Positions 49,190 to 57,302 are shown, counted from the first letter of the stretch. The stretch is DNA of 64,000 nt from Neisseria mucosa (GCF_013267835.1 NZ_CP053939.1:1302001-1366000); one strand, 5' to 3'. Numbers and translations are program-made. Notes: a model not told the origin generated them from the sequence alone.

Positions 49190-49261
49190 GGGCATAAATA
49201 AAGGGAAAGAAGCGGTATAACAACTACTCTGCTCTGCGTCTTTCATGAAAAATTTATGCCC
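49190..49261 (-). ncRNA. Putative regulatory leader RNA (riboswitch-like) of the TerC gene
   Basis: GGGCATAAAT (49252-49261 on the minus strand) pairs perfectly with ATTTATGCCC (49190-49199), closing a 52-base insert. The attenuator hairpin begins seven bases downstream. TerC-family genes elsewhere are often under the yybP-ykoY Mn2+ riboswitch. I cannot match the conserved GGGGAGUAG and internal-loop bases convincingly, though GCAGAGTAG occurs in the insert. The class is therefore unassigned. Confidence 0.45.
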
Positions 49262-49282
49262 CGGTCAAAAATAATGGCAAAC

Positions 49283-49311
49283 AGTTTATCAGTTTGACGA
49301 AAGAAAGGCAA
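49283..49311 (-). promoter_or_regulatory. Promoter of the TerC gene leader
   Basis: TTGCCT (-35, 49306-49311) and TAAACT (-10, 49283-49288) are spaced 17 bases apart on the minus strand. The leader is thus about 155 bases. Confidence 0.5.
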
Positions 49312-49575
49312 AGTCCGACAGCATATTTTCTTTTAAAAACAGCCTACAGCTGCCAACAAATCACTTTCTCCAGCGTTAACAAAAGGAATCGGTCGATATA
49401 TTTGGTGATTATGGTTTGTTCGGTTTGCTGAAAGAAGATTCTTATAAGAAATCCCCTAAATGCCTGAGTGAAAATTTATTTTTTTTTTACCAAGGTCTCA
49501 AACCGTCTAAAAAATTGGGATTTTTTCAGACGGCACGGTTTATATAGACAATAATTTTCTTAGAAAATATAACGA
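49312..49575. other. AT-rich intergenic stretch with decayed uptake sequences
   Basis: I see no gene. An imperfect pair (ACCGTCTAAAA at about 49502 and TTTCAGACGGCAC at about 49526) looks like a decayed uptake-sequence terminator for the small minus-strand gene at 49576. A T-run of ten lies near 49483. Confidence 0.45.
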
Positions 49576-49971
49576 TTATATTCTTTCAGAAATTACGGAT
49601 ATATTTAATCTCCATACAGTTAAAGTAATTAATCTGCCATCTAAATAAGAATATTTTAATTGAAGAGCATCATCTACAAAGCAAATATTTCCAGCTGTAA
49701 ATGTATTGCCATCTAGCCTACCTGTTATCTTATATTGTGCACTATCACCTATTCTTTCAAAAGGAATAATAACAGATTCATCTGTATTAACCTCTTCCAA
49801 TATAAACTTATCAACAATGAAATAGTCAAGTTCCACATTGTAAACTTTATTTACTTCAATAGCCATTGGACAATAATCGAGGAAACAATATAGGTCGTTA
49901 TTTTCTATAGAAAAATATGCAAATTCCTCAATTATTTCATCCATTTTTTTTAGCTTTGCTGAGTAAATCAT
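49576..49971 (-). CDS. AT-rich unknown gene, possible immunity protein
   Basis: The 131-residue acidic, soluble protein is rich in Ile, Asp, Glu and Tyr, with no recognised family. It begins MIYSAKLKKMDEII and contains an antiparallel-looking beta-rich middle (YFIVDKFILEEVN; YKITGRLDGNTFTAGNICF). AAAGG sits upstream. Base composition is clearly more AT-rich than its neighbours, and it follows a short frame that looks like the end of a toxin. Position, size and acidity fit an immunity protein of a polymorphic toxin pair, but this is inference. Confidence 0.55.
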   Translation of the reverse strand: MIYSAKLKKMDEIIEEFAYFSIENNDLYCFLDYCPMAIEVNKVYNVELDYFIVDKFILEEVNTDESVIIPFERIGDSAQYKITGRLDGNTFTAGNICFVDDALQLKYSYLDGRLITLTVWRLNISVISERI

Positions 49972-49988
49972 TTTTAACCTTTCATAAA

Positions 49989-50132
49989 TTATTTTACTTC
50001 ATAAATTGTTTTATCTTTTGGATTGCTACGATTTATAGATCTCCAAAAGTCTTTTCCACTTTTCACATGGATGGTTGTGATGTAACCTTGATGATTTGTT
50101 CCTATAAAGGCTGATGAATTAAGTGTAATCAT
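49989..50132 (-). pseudogene. C-terminal remnant of a possible polymorphic toxin
   Basis: A 47-residue frame begins MITLNSSAFIGTNHQGYI and continues THVKSGKDFWRSINRS-type sequence to a stop 17 bases before the next start. Its first codon directly follows an in-frame TAA, there is no ribosome site, and the sequence reads like the last strands and helix of a small nuclease-type toxin. I read it as the 3' end of a MafB/CdiA-type toxin gene whose body has been lost. No database check was possible. Confidence 0.4.
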
Positions 50133-50183
50133 TTAATCAATTATCATCAAAATATCTTAAAATATTAACCAATAGATAAAACA

Positions 50184-50210
50184 AAAACCACCATACAAGA
50201 TGGTGGTTTT
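50184..50210 (-). terminator. Terminator after tRNA-Asn
   Basis: AAAACCACCAT and ATGGTGGTTTT make an 11-bp stem with a five-base loop directly downstream of the tRNA, followed by T-rich sequence on the minus strand. Confidence 0.85.
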
Positions 50211-50216
50211 CAAATC

Positions 50217-50292
50217 TGGCTCCCCGACCTGGGCTCGAACCAGGGACCTGCGGATTAACAGTCCGTCGCTCTACCGACTGAGCTATCGGGGA
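50217..50292 (-). tRNA. tRNA-Asn (anticodon GTT)
   Basis: The full cloverleaf reads on the minus strand. The acceptor TCCCCGA pairs with TCGGGGA, the D-arm is AGCTCAGTCGGTAGAGC, the anticodon loop CTGTTAA carries GTT, the T-arm is CCTGGTTCGAGCCCAGG, the discriminator base is G and CCA is encoded. A perfect promoter and a terminator flank it. Confidence 0.97.
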
Positions 50293-50304
50293 ATTAAAGA
50301 TGAG

Positions 50305-50334
50305 ATTATATAGAAAATATCAGAAACCTGTCAA
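50305..50334 (-). promoter_or_regulatory. Consensus promoter of tRNA-Asn
   Basis: TTGACA (50329-50334) and TATAAT (50305-50310) are both perfect, spaced 18 bases apart, ending 12 bases before the tRNA 5' end. Confidence 0.9.
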
Positions 50335-50390
50335 GCAACAATCTATATAAAAACAAAAATATTTTTATATCTTTTTAATTTATAAAACTT

Positions 50391-50750
50391 TTATAAGATT
50401 TCAGCAATTTGTTTGGCCGCACGTTTCGCATCCAACAAAATCAAACCCAATTTACCGCTTTCTTTTGCCATCAATGCCAACACTGCATTTTCACCTGCCT
50501 GACTCAGCAGAATATAGCCATTTTTACCTTTAACCATTACCTGATCCAACTCACCGCAAGCCAACTCGTGTACGGAACGATTACCCAACGCCAAAAGCGT
50601 TGCCGACATCGCACCCACACGGTCTGCATTCAAATGCGAAGGCAGCATGGTTGCGATTGGCAGGCCGTCTGTAGAAATAACTGCAGAAGCAGTGATATCC
50701 GCAGAGGTATTGTTCAAATCGCTTAATACAGAGATTAATAGTTGTTGCAT
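50391..50750 (-). CDS. Roadblock/LC7 domain protein (MglB/CvnB-like)
   Basis: The 119-residue protein is a single roadblock/LC7 domain. It has an N-terminal helix MQQLLISVLSDLNN, beta pair ASAVISTDGLPIATMLP, long helix DRVGAMSATLLALGNRSVHELA, then beta strands with VMVKGKNGYILLSQAGENAVLALMAKESGKLG and a final helix. Such proteins act as activators or partners of small Ras-like GTPases (MglB with MglA in Myxococcus, CvnB with CvnD in Streptomyces). It is the last gene of the five-gene operon containing such a GTPase. GGAGCG precedes the ATG. Confidence 0.88.
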   Translation of the reverse strand: MQQLLISVLSDLNNTSADITASAVISTDGLPIATMLPSHLNADRVGAMSATLLALGNRSVHELACGELDQVMVKGKNGYILLSQAGENAVLALMAKESGKLGLILLDAKRAAKQIAEIL

Positions 50751-50789
50751 AGTCGCTCCATTCTAAAATAAATATCGGTCAGGCAAAAA

Positions 50790-51431
50790 TCAACGGCTGC
50801 CGTATCGGTGGTACAGCACTTTAACCAAAGTAACAAAAGCCTCTTTATTTAAGTCAGGCATGCCGCCAATTACCAAAATCAGTTTGGTCATGCCAATATA
50901 CAGAGGGAAAAAGGTCAATTCACTTTGGCCTGAAGGATCACAAATACCCCATGCGCTATTATTGATATGCAGGTTATTGCGAATCAAAAGACGGTGATTG
51001 TCTTCCATTTTGGCCACTTCGCTCGCCAAAAGGCCCAATTCTTCCGCAGCCTCGTGATGGAAATTGGCATTGGCAAAATACAAGCCGTTTTCATCAGCCA
51101 ACAAAGCTTTGCCAGAATTAGACAACTGTTCCAATAATGTCGGTAATTGTTCGTCAGTCAGATGGATGTCCTCTGTGCTGATTTCCTCGTCACCGTACAA
51201 AAACTCCAAGCGTTGGAGGCGATACAATAGGTTTAAAGCGGTATTGATATCGCTGGTGTCTGCCCACGCCAAAAGTTTTTCACTGCTGATGGTTTCAGAC
51301 GGCTCTGCGCGTAACAAACCATACAATAAAGTTCTGCTGGCACTAGGCGTATCGCTTGAAACGGCATAATACGCACCTGCCGGTGTAATCTTAGGATATA
51401 AATTTGATTGTAAAGAGAGTGTCGCTTCCAT
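50790..51431 (-). CDS. Unknown protein with winged-helix-like and roadblock-like halves
   Basis: The 213-residue soluble protein has an N-terminal half (about 15-100) that is helical, with TLLYGLLRAEPSETISSEKLLAWAD and NTALNLLYRLQRLEFLYG resembling a winged helix. The C-terminal half (about 105-213) has the strand-helix-strand order of a roadblock fold: KALLADENGLYFANANF, a helix EAAEELGLLASEVAKME, then strands ending LILVIGGMPDLNKEAFVTLV. It starts one base after the GTPase stop, so the two are coupled. It may be a second GTPase partner; no family is known to me. Confidence 0.7.
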   Translation of the reverse strand: MEATLSLQSNLYPKITPAGAYYAVSSDTPSASRTLLYGLLRAEPSETISSEKLLAWADTSDINTALNLLYRLQRLEFLYGDEEISTEDIHLTDEQLPTLLEQLSNSGKALLADENGLYFANANFHHEAAEELGLLASEVAKMEDNHRLLIRNNLHINNSAWGICDPSGQSELTFFPLYIGMTKLILVIGGMPDLNKEAFVTLVKVLYHRYGSR

Positions 51432-51432
51432 C

Positions 51433-51969
51433 TTATACCTCTAATCCGGGGTCAATTGAGAACAACATGGCAGTAACCAATTGTTTTACATCGTCTTCTC
51501 GACGTGCATCAATCTCAAAAACCGGTACATTAAAATTATTCTGTGCTAAATATTTTTGATAAACATCTACGCTTGGCAAGGAGCGGATATCCATCTTCGT
51601 TACCCCTACAACCAAAGGCGCTTTTTTTAGCAACTCTCGGAACGCATCCAAGAAGAATTGCAAATCTTTCAATGGGTTGCTTCTTGTATTATCTAAAAGA
51701 AGCACCAAGCCCATACTGCCTTGGCTCAGAATTTCCCACATAAAATTAAAACGCTCCTGACCAGGCGTACCGTAAAGGTGAACCTTGGTTTCCTCATCCA
51801 AATGAATGACACCGTAGTCCATTGCCACAGTCGTGTACCCCTTGCGGACAAGTGTCATATCGGATGCGGATGCATCGGTTTGAACTGGCGGTTCATCAGA
51901 TAAAGCTGAAATTGCAGTGGTTTTACCTACGCCAACAGGACCGGTAAAGATAATTTTATTTTCTTTCAT
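51433..51969 (-). CDS. Small Ras-like GTPase (MglA/CvnD, COG2229 type)
   Basis: The 178-residue GTPase has P-loop G-P-V-G-V-G-K-T-T at 10-18, a switch region around 36-52, switch II Y-G-T-P-G-Q-E-R-F at 66-74 (Thr-Pro-Gly-Gln as in MglA/CvnD, lacking the DxxG Asp of Ras) and G4 T-K-M-D at 124-127. The following M-W-E-I-L fits the COG2229 predicted GTPases. It likely cycles between states to control cell polarity, pili or signalling with the roadblock protein. AAAGGA precedes the ATG. Confidence 0.9.
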   Translation of the reverse strand: MKENKIIFTGPVGVGKTTAISALSDEPPVQTDASASDMTLVRKGYTTVAMDYGVIHLDEETKVHLYGTPGQERFNFMWEILSQGSMGLVLLLDNTRSNPLKDLQFFLDAFRELLKKAPLVVGVTKMDIRSLPSVDVYQKYLAQNNFNVPVFEIDARREDDVKQLVTAMLFSIDPGLEV

Positions 51970-51979
51970 GACGTGTCCT

Positions 51980-53083
51980 TTACGATTTACCCAGCAACTT
52001 ACGCATCAGGCGTTGCAACAGGCCGCGAGGTTGTTCTTTAGACGGACCGGCAACTTTTTGAGCCTCTTTGCTCATTGCTGTTTCAGGTACGTCTTTGCTA
52101 TTCACATCAATCTGTTCATTCAAGGAAGGCGTATTGTTCGCATCTGTTGCAAACTCTGTATCTGTCGCCAAAAAGCCTGTTATATATGTTGCCGATAAAT
52201 AATTCAAAATATCAGGCATCTCTAATGGCATGACTTTATAGAGAACATTCAGATTAACGGATGTTTTCGTCAGAAATGCCGACAAACGCATAGATTCCGG
52301 AACATGCGCCAAACGGGTTAAGTTTGGCCAACGCTTGAGTGTAAAGACAGTTTGCGGCGTCATCGGATAAATCAGACGGCCTGATGCAGTCCAAATAGCC
52401 ATTTGCCACAAGCATGACATAATGGTAACTTTGGCTTTTTCTTTCCATTGAGGATTATCAGGAACGGCCTTACACACGACAGCCAAGTTATCGTTCTTAC
52501 ACAATTTCTCCAACTCATTGGCGCTGACTGTCAACAGTACTCGCTGGATACTAGGAAACACGATCAATATCGGCTTGCCTTCATGCAAGACGGCAATATC
52601 TTGGTGTCCTTGACTGGCAAATTTCAACGCACCCAACAAGCCTTTATTTGGATTAAATCGGCGAATGGTGGCTTTTCTTGCGCCATCAGAATTTGATTGT
52701 CCTTTATTCTCTTCAGCCGCTTGTTGTTCAGACGGCTCAAAAACATTCCCGCCCTGAGCCAGGCTGCGCAAAACAGGAAACAAGGTATCGAATTTAACCG
52801 GCTTGGCCAAATAAGGAGTCGTTACGGTTGGCAACTCGGAAGAAAACATCGCCACAGGTACTTCCGGATAAGTTTTCTTCGACTCTTTCCAAGCTTCTAC
52901 ACCTGCCGGCGTATCGGTATCAACCAATACCAAATCCGGTTTTTCATCAGAATCAGGAGAAACGATGACGTAATTCGTCGTATTGTGCATTTTAAATGCC
53001 ATACGGAATACCGCCTGCTGTTGCTCACCCATCTCCTGTAACATAACCCGTATGGTTTTAATTTTTGGTAAATGATTATTCAT
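51980..53083 (-). CDS. Degenerate receiver-domain protein
   Basis: The 367-residue protein has a receiver-like N-terminus (about 8-120). D-L-V-L-V-D-T-D keeps the phospho-acceptor region and Y-L-A-K-P-V-K-F-D-T-L the conserved K-P, but the acidic pair at the first strand is missing (IRVMLQEMG). It is probably a pseudo-receiver. The rest contains AVLHEGKPILIVFPSIQRVLL and an all-helical region (LWQMAIWTASGRLIYPMTPQ) of unknown type, then a Ser/Thr/Pro tail. It lies ten bases upstream of the GTPase gene. Confidence 0.72.
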   Translation of the reverse strand: MNNHLPKIKTIRVMLQEMGEQQQAVFRMAFKMHNTTNYVIVSPDSDEKPDLVLVDTDTPAGVEAWKESKKTYPEVPVAMFSSELPTVTTPYLAKPVKFDTLFPVLRSLAQGGNVFEPSEQQAAEENKGQSNSDGARKATIRRFNPNKGLLGALKFASQGHQDIAVLHEGKPILIVFPSIQRVLLTVSANELEKLCKNDNLAVVCKAVPDNPQWKEKAKVTIMSCLWQMAIWTASGRLIYPMTPQTVFTLKRWPNLTRLAHVPESMRLSAFLTKTSVNLNVLYKVMPLEMPDILNYLSATYITGFLATDTEFATDANNTPSLNEQIDVNSKDVPETAMSKEAQKVAGPSKEQPRGLLQRLMRKLLGKS

Positions 53084-53106
53084 TACTCGTACTTTCTACG
53101 ATTATC

Positions 53107-54561
53107 TTATTTTTTTGAATATTGGTTCATTCGTTGCAAGAGACGGCTCATTGCCAAGACAACCTCTTCAGGCAGGCTGACAACACGCTCGCGCAACAGG
53201 CGCAGGAATTGTTCTAAACGTCCCCAGTCTTCGACGCGTTCGTACAAATCAAACAAGATGATGTACAGCTGCGATTCTTGAGGATACTGTAAAACAGCTT
53301 GTTCCAGAGTGCTGATAGCCAAATCCAACTGACCGTAAGCCAACAGAGATTCCACTTCTTTCAGAGCTTCATCAGCAGGTGAAGAGCTTGCACTGATGAC
53401 AGAAGAATCTTTTTGAACCAAATCGCGATATTTGGCTTTCATCTGCAAAGAACTTGGCTGAATATAACCGCGCTTCAAACCAATCTCTTTAATTTGCTGT
53501 TCAGACGGCCCTTTTTCCAAATCATCAAAAATTTCGTGATAACCAAGGCTATAACCCCAACCAAGCATACGTTCTTTTACTTGACGGCCATATTGGCCCA
53601 AAGAGTGGTAAAGCTTCCACAGATGCTTGGCAAACTGCCCTACTTCTTCATTCTGATAATCCAGACGCAAGGCATCGATAATGAGACCAGCAGGTTTCGC
53701 AGAAGTTTGGATTGCTTTGTTGTATTGATGCAAAGCAGTCTCGTAACTAATCTTGTTTTTCAGGATTTTTGCACTACGCTCCGGCTTGGCAAAACCAATC
53801 ACCGCACCCATCTCTTCAGGGCTGATTTCGCCAAAGTCTTTCTTGCCTAATACGATAGGCGCGCGTTTGCCCATACCTGGCATGACAATGCGTTCGGCCG
53901 AATCGTTCTCAAAGGCAATATGCTCATCGGAAGCAACTTCCAAACCGCTTTGTTCGCCAATTTGACGATCCACTTCCTGCATATTCCAACCGAGATGATG
54001 TTCGGCAAAAACGCGCAAGCGCAGGTTGGTTGAATCCAAAGCCAGACCGGCTTTCAAGTATTCGGCAACACTGTCTTCAGAAAGGGAAGCACTATGGCGC
54101 TCAAGCGTATCTGCGAGCATGTCGATATTGCCGACGCGCAGATTCAAACCGATTAATTCATGAACCAGTTTTTCCGGCGCACCGTCTTCCAAGGTATTGA
54201 GATAACCGGCCAAAGACTCTGCAGCCTTACTCTCATAACCGAATTGTTTATAAACCTGGTATTCGGTCAATGGATCGACTTCTTGTGCAGAAACAGAAGC
54301 CGTAGCATTGCTTGAGCCGCTTCCGCCCCATTCCCAATCTTGATTATCCACATTGGAAACTGTCTGATTGACTTTCTCAATCCAGTCGTTTCCATCCTCA
54401 GAGGAGGCTGTATGAGCGGCAGATTTATGGCCGCCTTTTGATGCATGTGTGCTTTGCTTGCCTGAGTTGCCTCTTTGTTCGCTACTTTGTTTATGACGAA
54501 CAAAAAACAACACCAGCAAAAAAAGCACCAGCAAAAAAATAGTTAAAAGTTGATAGTTCAA
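53107..54561 (-). CDS. FimV-like membrane protein with TPR region
   Basis: The 484-residue protein has an N-terminal helix NYQLLTIFLLVLFLLVLFFV, then a Ser/Gly/His-rich linker to about 105. A folded helical part (VDPLTEYQVYKQFGYESKAAESLAGYL) resembles the FimV/TPR cytoplasmic domain, and TPR-like repeats lie near the end (LLAYGQLDLAISTLEQAVLQYPQESQLYIILFDLY). The start is TTG at 54561: GGGAGG lies seven bases before it and the membrane helix begins at once, while the upstream ATG lacks a site. It is first in the operon and would tether the module to the inner membrane. Confidence 0.75.
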   Translation of the reverse strand: MNYQLLTIFLLVLFLLVLFFVRHKQSSEQRGNSGKQSTHASKGGHKSAAHTASSEDGNDWIEKVNQTVSNVDNQDWEWGGSGSSNATASVSAQEVDPLTEYQVYKQFGYESKAAESLAGYLNTLEDGAPEKLVHELIGLNLRVGNIDMLADTLERHSASLSEDSVAEYLKAGLALDSTNLRLRVFAEHHLGWNMQEVDRQIGEQSGLEVASDEHIAFENDSAERIVMPGMGKRAPIVLGKKDFGEISPEEMGAVIGFAKPERSAKILKNKISYETALHQYNKAIQTSAKPAGLIIDALRLDYQNEEVGQFAKHLWKLYHSLGQYGRQVKERMLGWGYSLGYHEIFDDLEKGPSEQQIKEIGLKRGYIQPSSLQMKAKYRDLVQKDSSVISASSSPADEALKEVESLLAYGQLDLAISTLEQAVLQYPQESQLYIILFDLYERVEDWGRLEQFLRLLRERVVSLPEEVVLAMSRLLQRMNQYSKK

Positions 54562-54718
54562 GAACACCTCCCGGTCTTGTGCTGCAAACTGCATTTATTA
54601 ACATCTGTTGCTTTACACGCAACTTCAACGTTATGAATTCCCCAAACGAATGATGATAACATGAATGCACTCATTTTTACATTAAAAACCCTACTCACAT
54701 AAAGGACTTGATACCAAT

Positions 54719-56044
54719 TTACAACTCAAACACACCGATGGATTCAACATGCGAGGTTTGTGCAAACATATTCATGATTCCTGCCGCCTTAAACTTATAG
54801 CCCTTATCCACCAAGACACCGGCATCCCGTGCAAATGTTGATGGATTGCATGAAACATATACTATCTTTTGGGGCAAAAACGGTTTATGTAGCGATTTGA
54901 CAACAGCATAAGCCCCGCTTCTCGGCGGATCCAGCAGCATCTTGTCAAATTTTCCCCATGACTCAACAGTTTTTTCATCGGTATCGAACAAGTCGGCAAC
55001 AGAAAACGTCATATTCTCGGCACAACGATTCAGGCGGGCATTTTCCCTTGCCCTATCGACCAAATAATCGGCGCCTTCAATACCGACAACCGATGCGCCA
55101 CTTTTCGCCAGCGGCAAACTGAAATTGCCCAAACCGCAAAACAAATCGGCAATCCGCTCCCCTTTTTGAGGGTTTAAAAGCCTGACCGCCCTTGCCACCA
55201 TCACTTCGTTCAATTGCGCATTAATCTGCGTAAAATCACCCGGTTTGTAAGGCATTTCCACGTCAAATTGAGCAAAATTATAGTTCAGAGCAGGCGCATT
55301 CTCGGGATAAAACGGCAAGGACTCGACATGATCCTGCAGCCATATTTGCCATGCTTTTTCAGCACCCGACAATATCTTATCAAACCAATTACGCAATTCG
55401 CTTAATATTTGTCCAAACGGTTGATTTACGAAACGAATGTTGAGTACGGTCACATTTCTCCCGCAATAAAACTCAACAAATTTCACTTTTACACCGTCAT
55501 CATGCAGCTTTTGCAGCAAATTTCGGACATCAGGCAATTTATCGGAAACATGTTTAGGCAAAATAGAACAATGGCGGATATTGACGACATCATGGCTTTT
55601 TTTAGCCTGAAAACCGAGTTTCAGACGGCCTTTGTTATCCACTGCAACACTTAAACGTGCCCTATCGCGATAATACCAGGAGAAACCATATAAAGGAGGC
55701 AAAATTATCTCCGGTTTGACCTTACCTATCCGCTCCAATTGTTCTTCTAAAATCCGTTGCTTTAATGCAACTTGCGCACCAAAGGAAACATGTTGGAGCG
55801 AACAACCTCCACATGTATCAAAATAGCAACAAGCTGGCTCAACGCGTTCGGAAGAAGGTTTTAAAACCGTTTCGACCTGAGCTTCTGCAAACTGCTTTTT
55901 TTCTTTATGAATGGCAAACGTTACACGCTCTCCGGGCAGCGCACCGCCGATGAATACAGTCTTCCCATCGACTCTGGCAACACCCCTGCCCTCATAATCC
56001 AAAGAAAAAACTTCCGCCTCTTGATACCGTTCTTTCACACTCAT
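54719..56044 (-). CDS. rlmD: 23S rRNA (uracil-1939-C5)-methyltransferase
   Basis: The 441-residue protein has a TRAM domain at about 5-62. The [4Fe-4S] ligands are in A-C-C-Y-F-D-T-C-G-G-C (C72/73, C78, C81) plus C in IRHCSILP. The Rossmann SAM site is D-L-F-C-G-L-G-N-F near 300, with L-D-P-P-R-S-G and the catalytic Y-V-S-C-N-P-S-T-F-A-R-D. It makes m5U1939 in 23S rRNA. The start at 56044 follows GGCGGAAACGG; the longer frame to 56116 has no support. Confidence 0.93.
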   Translation of the reverse strand: MSVKERYQEAEVFSLDYEGRGVARVDGKTVFIGGALPGERVTFAIHKEKKQFAEAQVETVLKPSSERVEPACCYFDTCGGCSLQHVSFGAQVALKQRILEEQLERIGKVKPEIILPPLYGFSWYYRDRARLSVAVDNKGRLKLGFQAKKSHDVVNIRHCSILPKHVSDKLPDVRNLLQKLHDDGVKVKFVEFYCGRNVTVLNIRFVNQPFGQILSELRNWFDKILSGAEKAWQIWLQDHVESLPFYPENAPALNYNFAQFDVEMPYKPGDFTQINAQLNEVMVARAVRLLNPQKGERIADLFCGLGNFSLPLAKSGASVVGIEGADYLVDRARENARLNRCAENMTFSVADLFDTDEKTVESWGKFDKMLLDPPRSGAYAVVKSLHKPFLPQKIVYVSCNPSTFARDAGVLVDKGYKFKAAGIMNMFAQTSHVESIGVFEL

Positions 56045-56184
56045 ACCGTTTCCGCCAGACAGCCTCTTACCGGCCGTCTGACTGCCTTCCAATACCGAAA
56101 GCGCATATTTTCTCACAAAAACACAGAGTTTCAGGTATCATGCGCCAAAAACTTTCATTTCAATCCCTACAAAAAAAAGACGAC

Positions 56185-57246
56185 ATGAAAAAATTATTCC
56201 TTAGCCTGACAGCCGCCCTTCTGACCTCGGCCGCTGCTGCAAACACACTTATTCCAGACGTCTCTCCCGCCTCTTCCGGACAACACGTCGTTATCAATAT
56301 TACGCAACAGCGTTTGTTCCTCTACGACAACGGCAAACTGAGCAAAATTTATCCTGTTGCCGTCGGCAAAGCCATGACCCAAACCACTCTGGGCGAACAC
56401 AAAATCGGCGCCAAAGCCTACAACCCGGTTTGGCACATCCCTAAATCCATCCAAAAAGAACGCAATGACGGCGTAAAAAGCGTACCGGCCGGCCCAAATA
56501 ACCCGCTGGGCCCCGTATTTGTCCGCCTTGGCGACCCTAAATTGAGCCTGGGCATTCACGGCACCAATGCCCCTGCCAGCGTACCCGGCGTCCGCAGCCA
56601 TGGTTGCGTGCGCATGAAATCGCCTGACGCATTGGAATTTGCCAAAACCATCGCAACAGGTGCTCCTGCCTCCGTTATCTACCAAATGGCAAGCCTGAAC
56701 GAAGATGCCAACCAAAACTTGTGGCTGGCTGCCTATCGCGACCCGTACGACAAGAAAAACCTTGATACGGCTGCCCTGAAAAAAAGCATTGCCGCTTGGG
56801 CAAAAGCGCACGGCAAAACCATTCCTGCCGCACGTGTGGATGCAATCCTGAAAGGACGCACCGGTGCGGCAAACTGTCTGACCTGCGCCAAAGGCGTGAA
56901 ACTCAAATCGCCTTTAAAATCTTTGGCATGGACCAGCGGCACGGATGCTTACAGCAAACCCAAAGTCATGCCGAAACCGGCTCCTGCTAAAGATGTGGTA
57001 TTGCCTCAAGGCACTGAAATCGAAGTCGATGCTACCGACGATACAAACAAAGCAGCATCCGAACCGAAACAAAGCGTTCGTCCGACTCCGGTGAAACCGG
57101 CAAAACCAGCTGCCAAACCGGCAACCACTCCTGCCGAGACGCCTGCTTCGGAGCCTAAAGCCGCTTCCGAACCGGCTACTGCCCCGGCCTCTGCGCCTGT
57201 GAAAGAGGCTCCGGCAAGCAGCGAACCGGAAGATTTGCTGTTCTAA
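56185..57246 (+). CDS. L,D-transpeptidase family protein with Pro/Ala-rich tail
   Basis: The 353-residue protein has a signal peptide (KKLFLSLTAALLTSAAAA) and a YkuD catalytic domain at about 35-165. The active-site motif is H125-G-T-N-A then S-H139-G-C141-V-R-M. About 65 residues of helical region and a C-terminal tail rich in Pro, Ala, Lys, Glu follow (APASEPKAASEP-like repeats). Such enzymes form 3-3 crosslinks in peptidoglycan or link lipoproteins to it, in the periplasm. The start MKKLF is chosen for its signal peptide. Confidence 0.9.
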   Translation: MKKLFLSLTAALLTSAAAANTLIPDVSPASSGQHVVINITQQRLFLYDNGKLSKIYPVAVGKAMTQTTLGEHKIGAKAYNPVWHIPKSIQKERNDGVKSVPAGPNNPLGPVFVRLGDPKLSLGIHGTNAPASVPGVRSHGCVRMKSPDALEFAKTIATGAPASVIYQMASLNEDANQNLWLAAYRDPYDKKNLDTAALKKSIAAWAKAHGKTIPAARVDAILKGRTGAANCLTCAKGVKLKSPLKSLAWTSGTDAYSKPKVMPKPAPAKDVVLPQGTEIEVDATDDTNKAASEPKQSVRPTPVKPAKPAAKPATTPAETPASEPKAASEPATAPASAPVKEAPASSEPEDLLF

Positions 57247-57266
57247 GCAGAACAAAACACATAACC

Positions 57267-57302
57267 AAAGGCCGTCTGAAACGAATTGTTCAGACGGCCT
57301 TT
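57267..57302 (+). terminator. Paired uptake-sequence terminator after L,D-transpeptidase gene
   Basis: AAAGGCCGTCTGAA and its complement form a 14-bp stem with T-run. A third copy at 57341 ends the queC gene, giving three uptake sequences in 85 bases. Confidence 0.85.

Noticed and set aside
49190..49261. Assigning the TerC leader to the yybP-ykoY Mn2+ riboswitch
   Set aside because: The expected conserved internal-loop bases could not be matched by eye, so only an unclassified leader is reported.
50217..50292. tRNA-Asn as an attachment site of an integrated element
   Set aside because: No integrase gene and no duplicated tRNA 3' end were found in the flanking AT-rich DNA.
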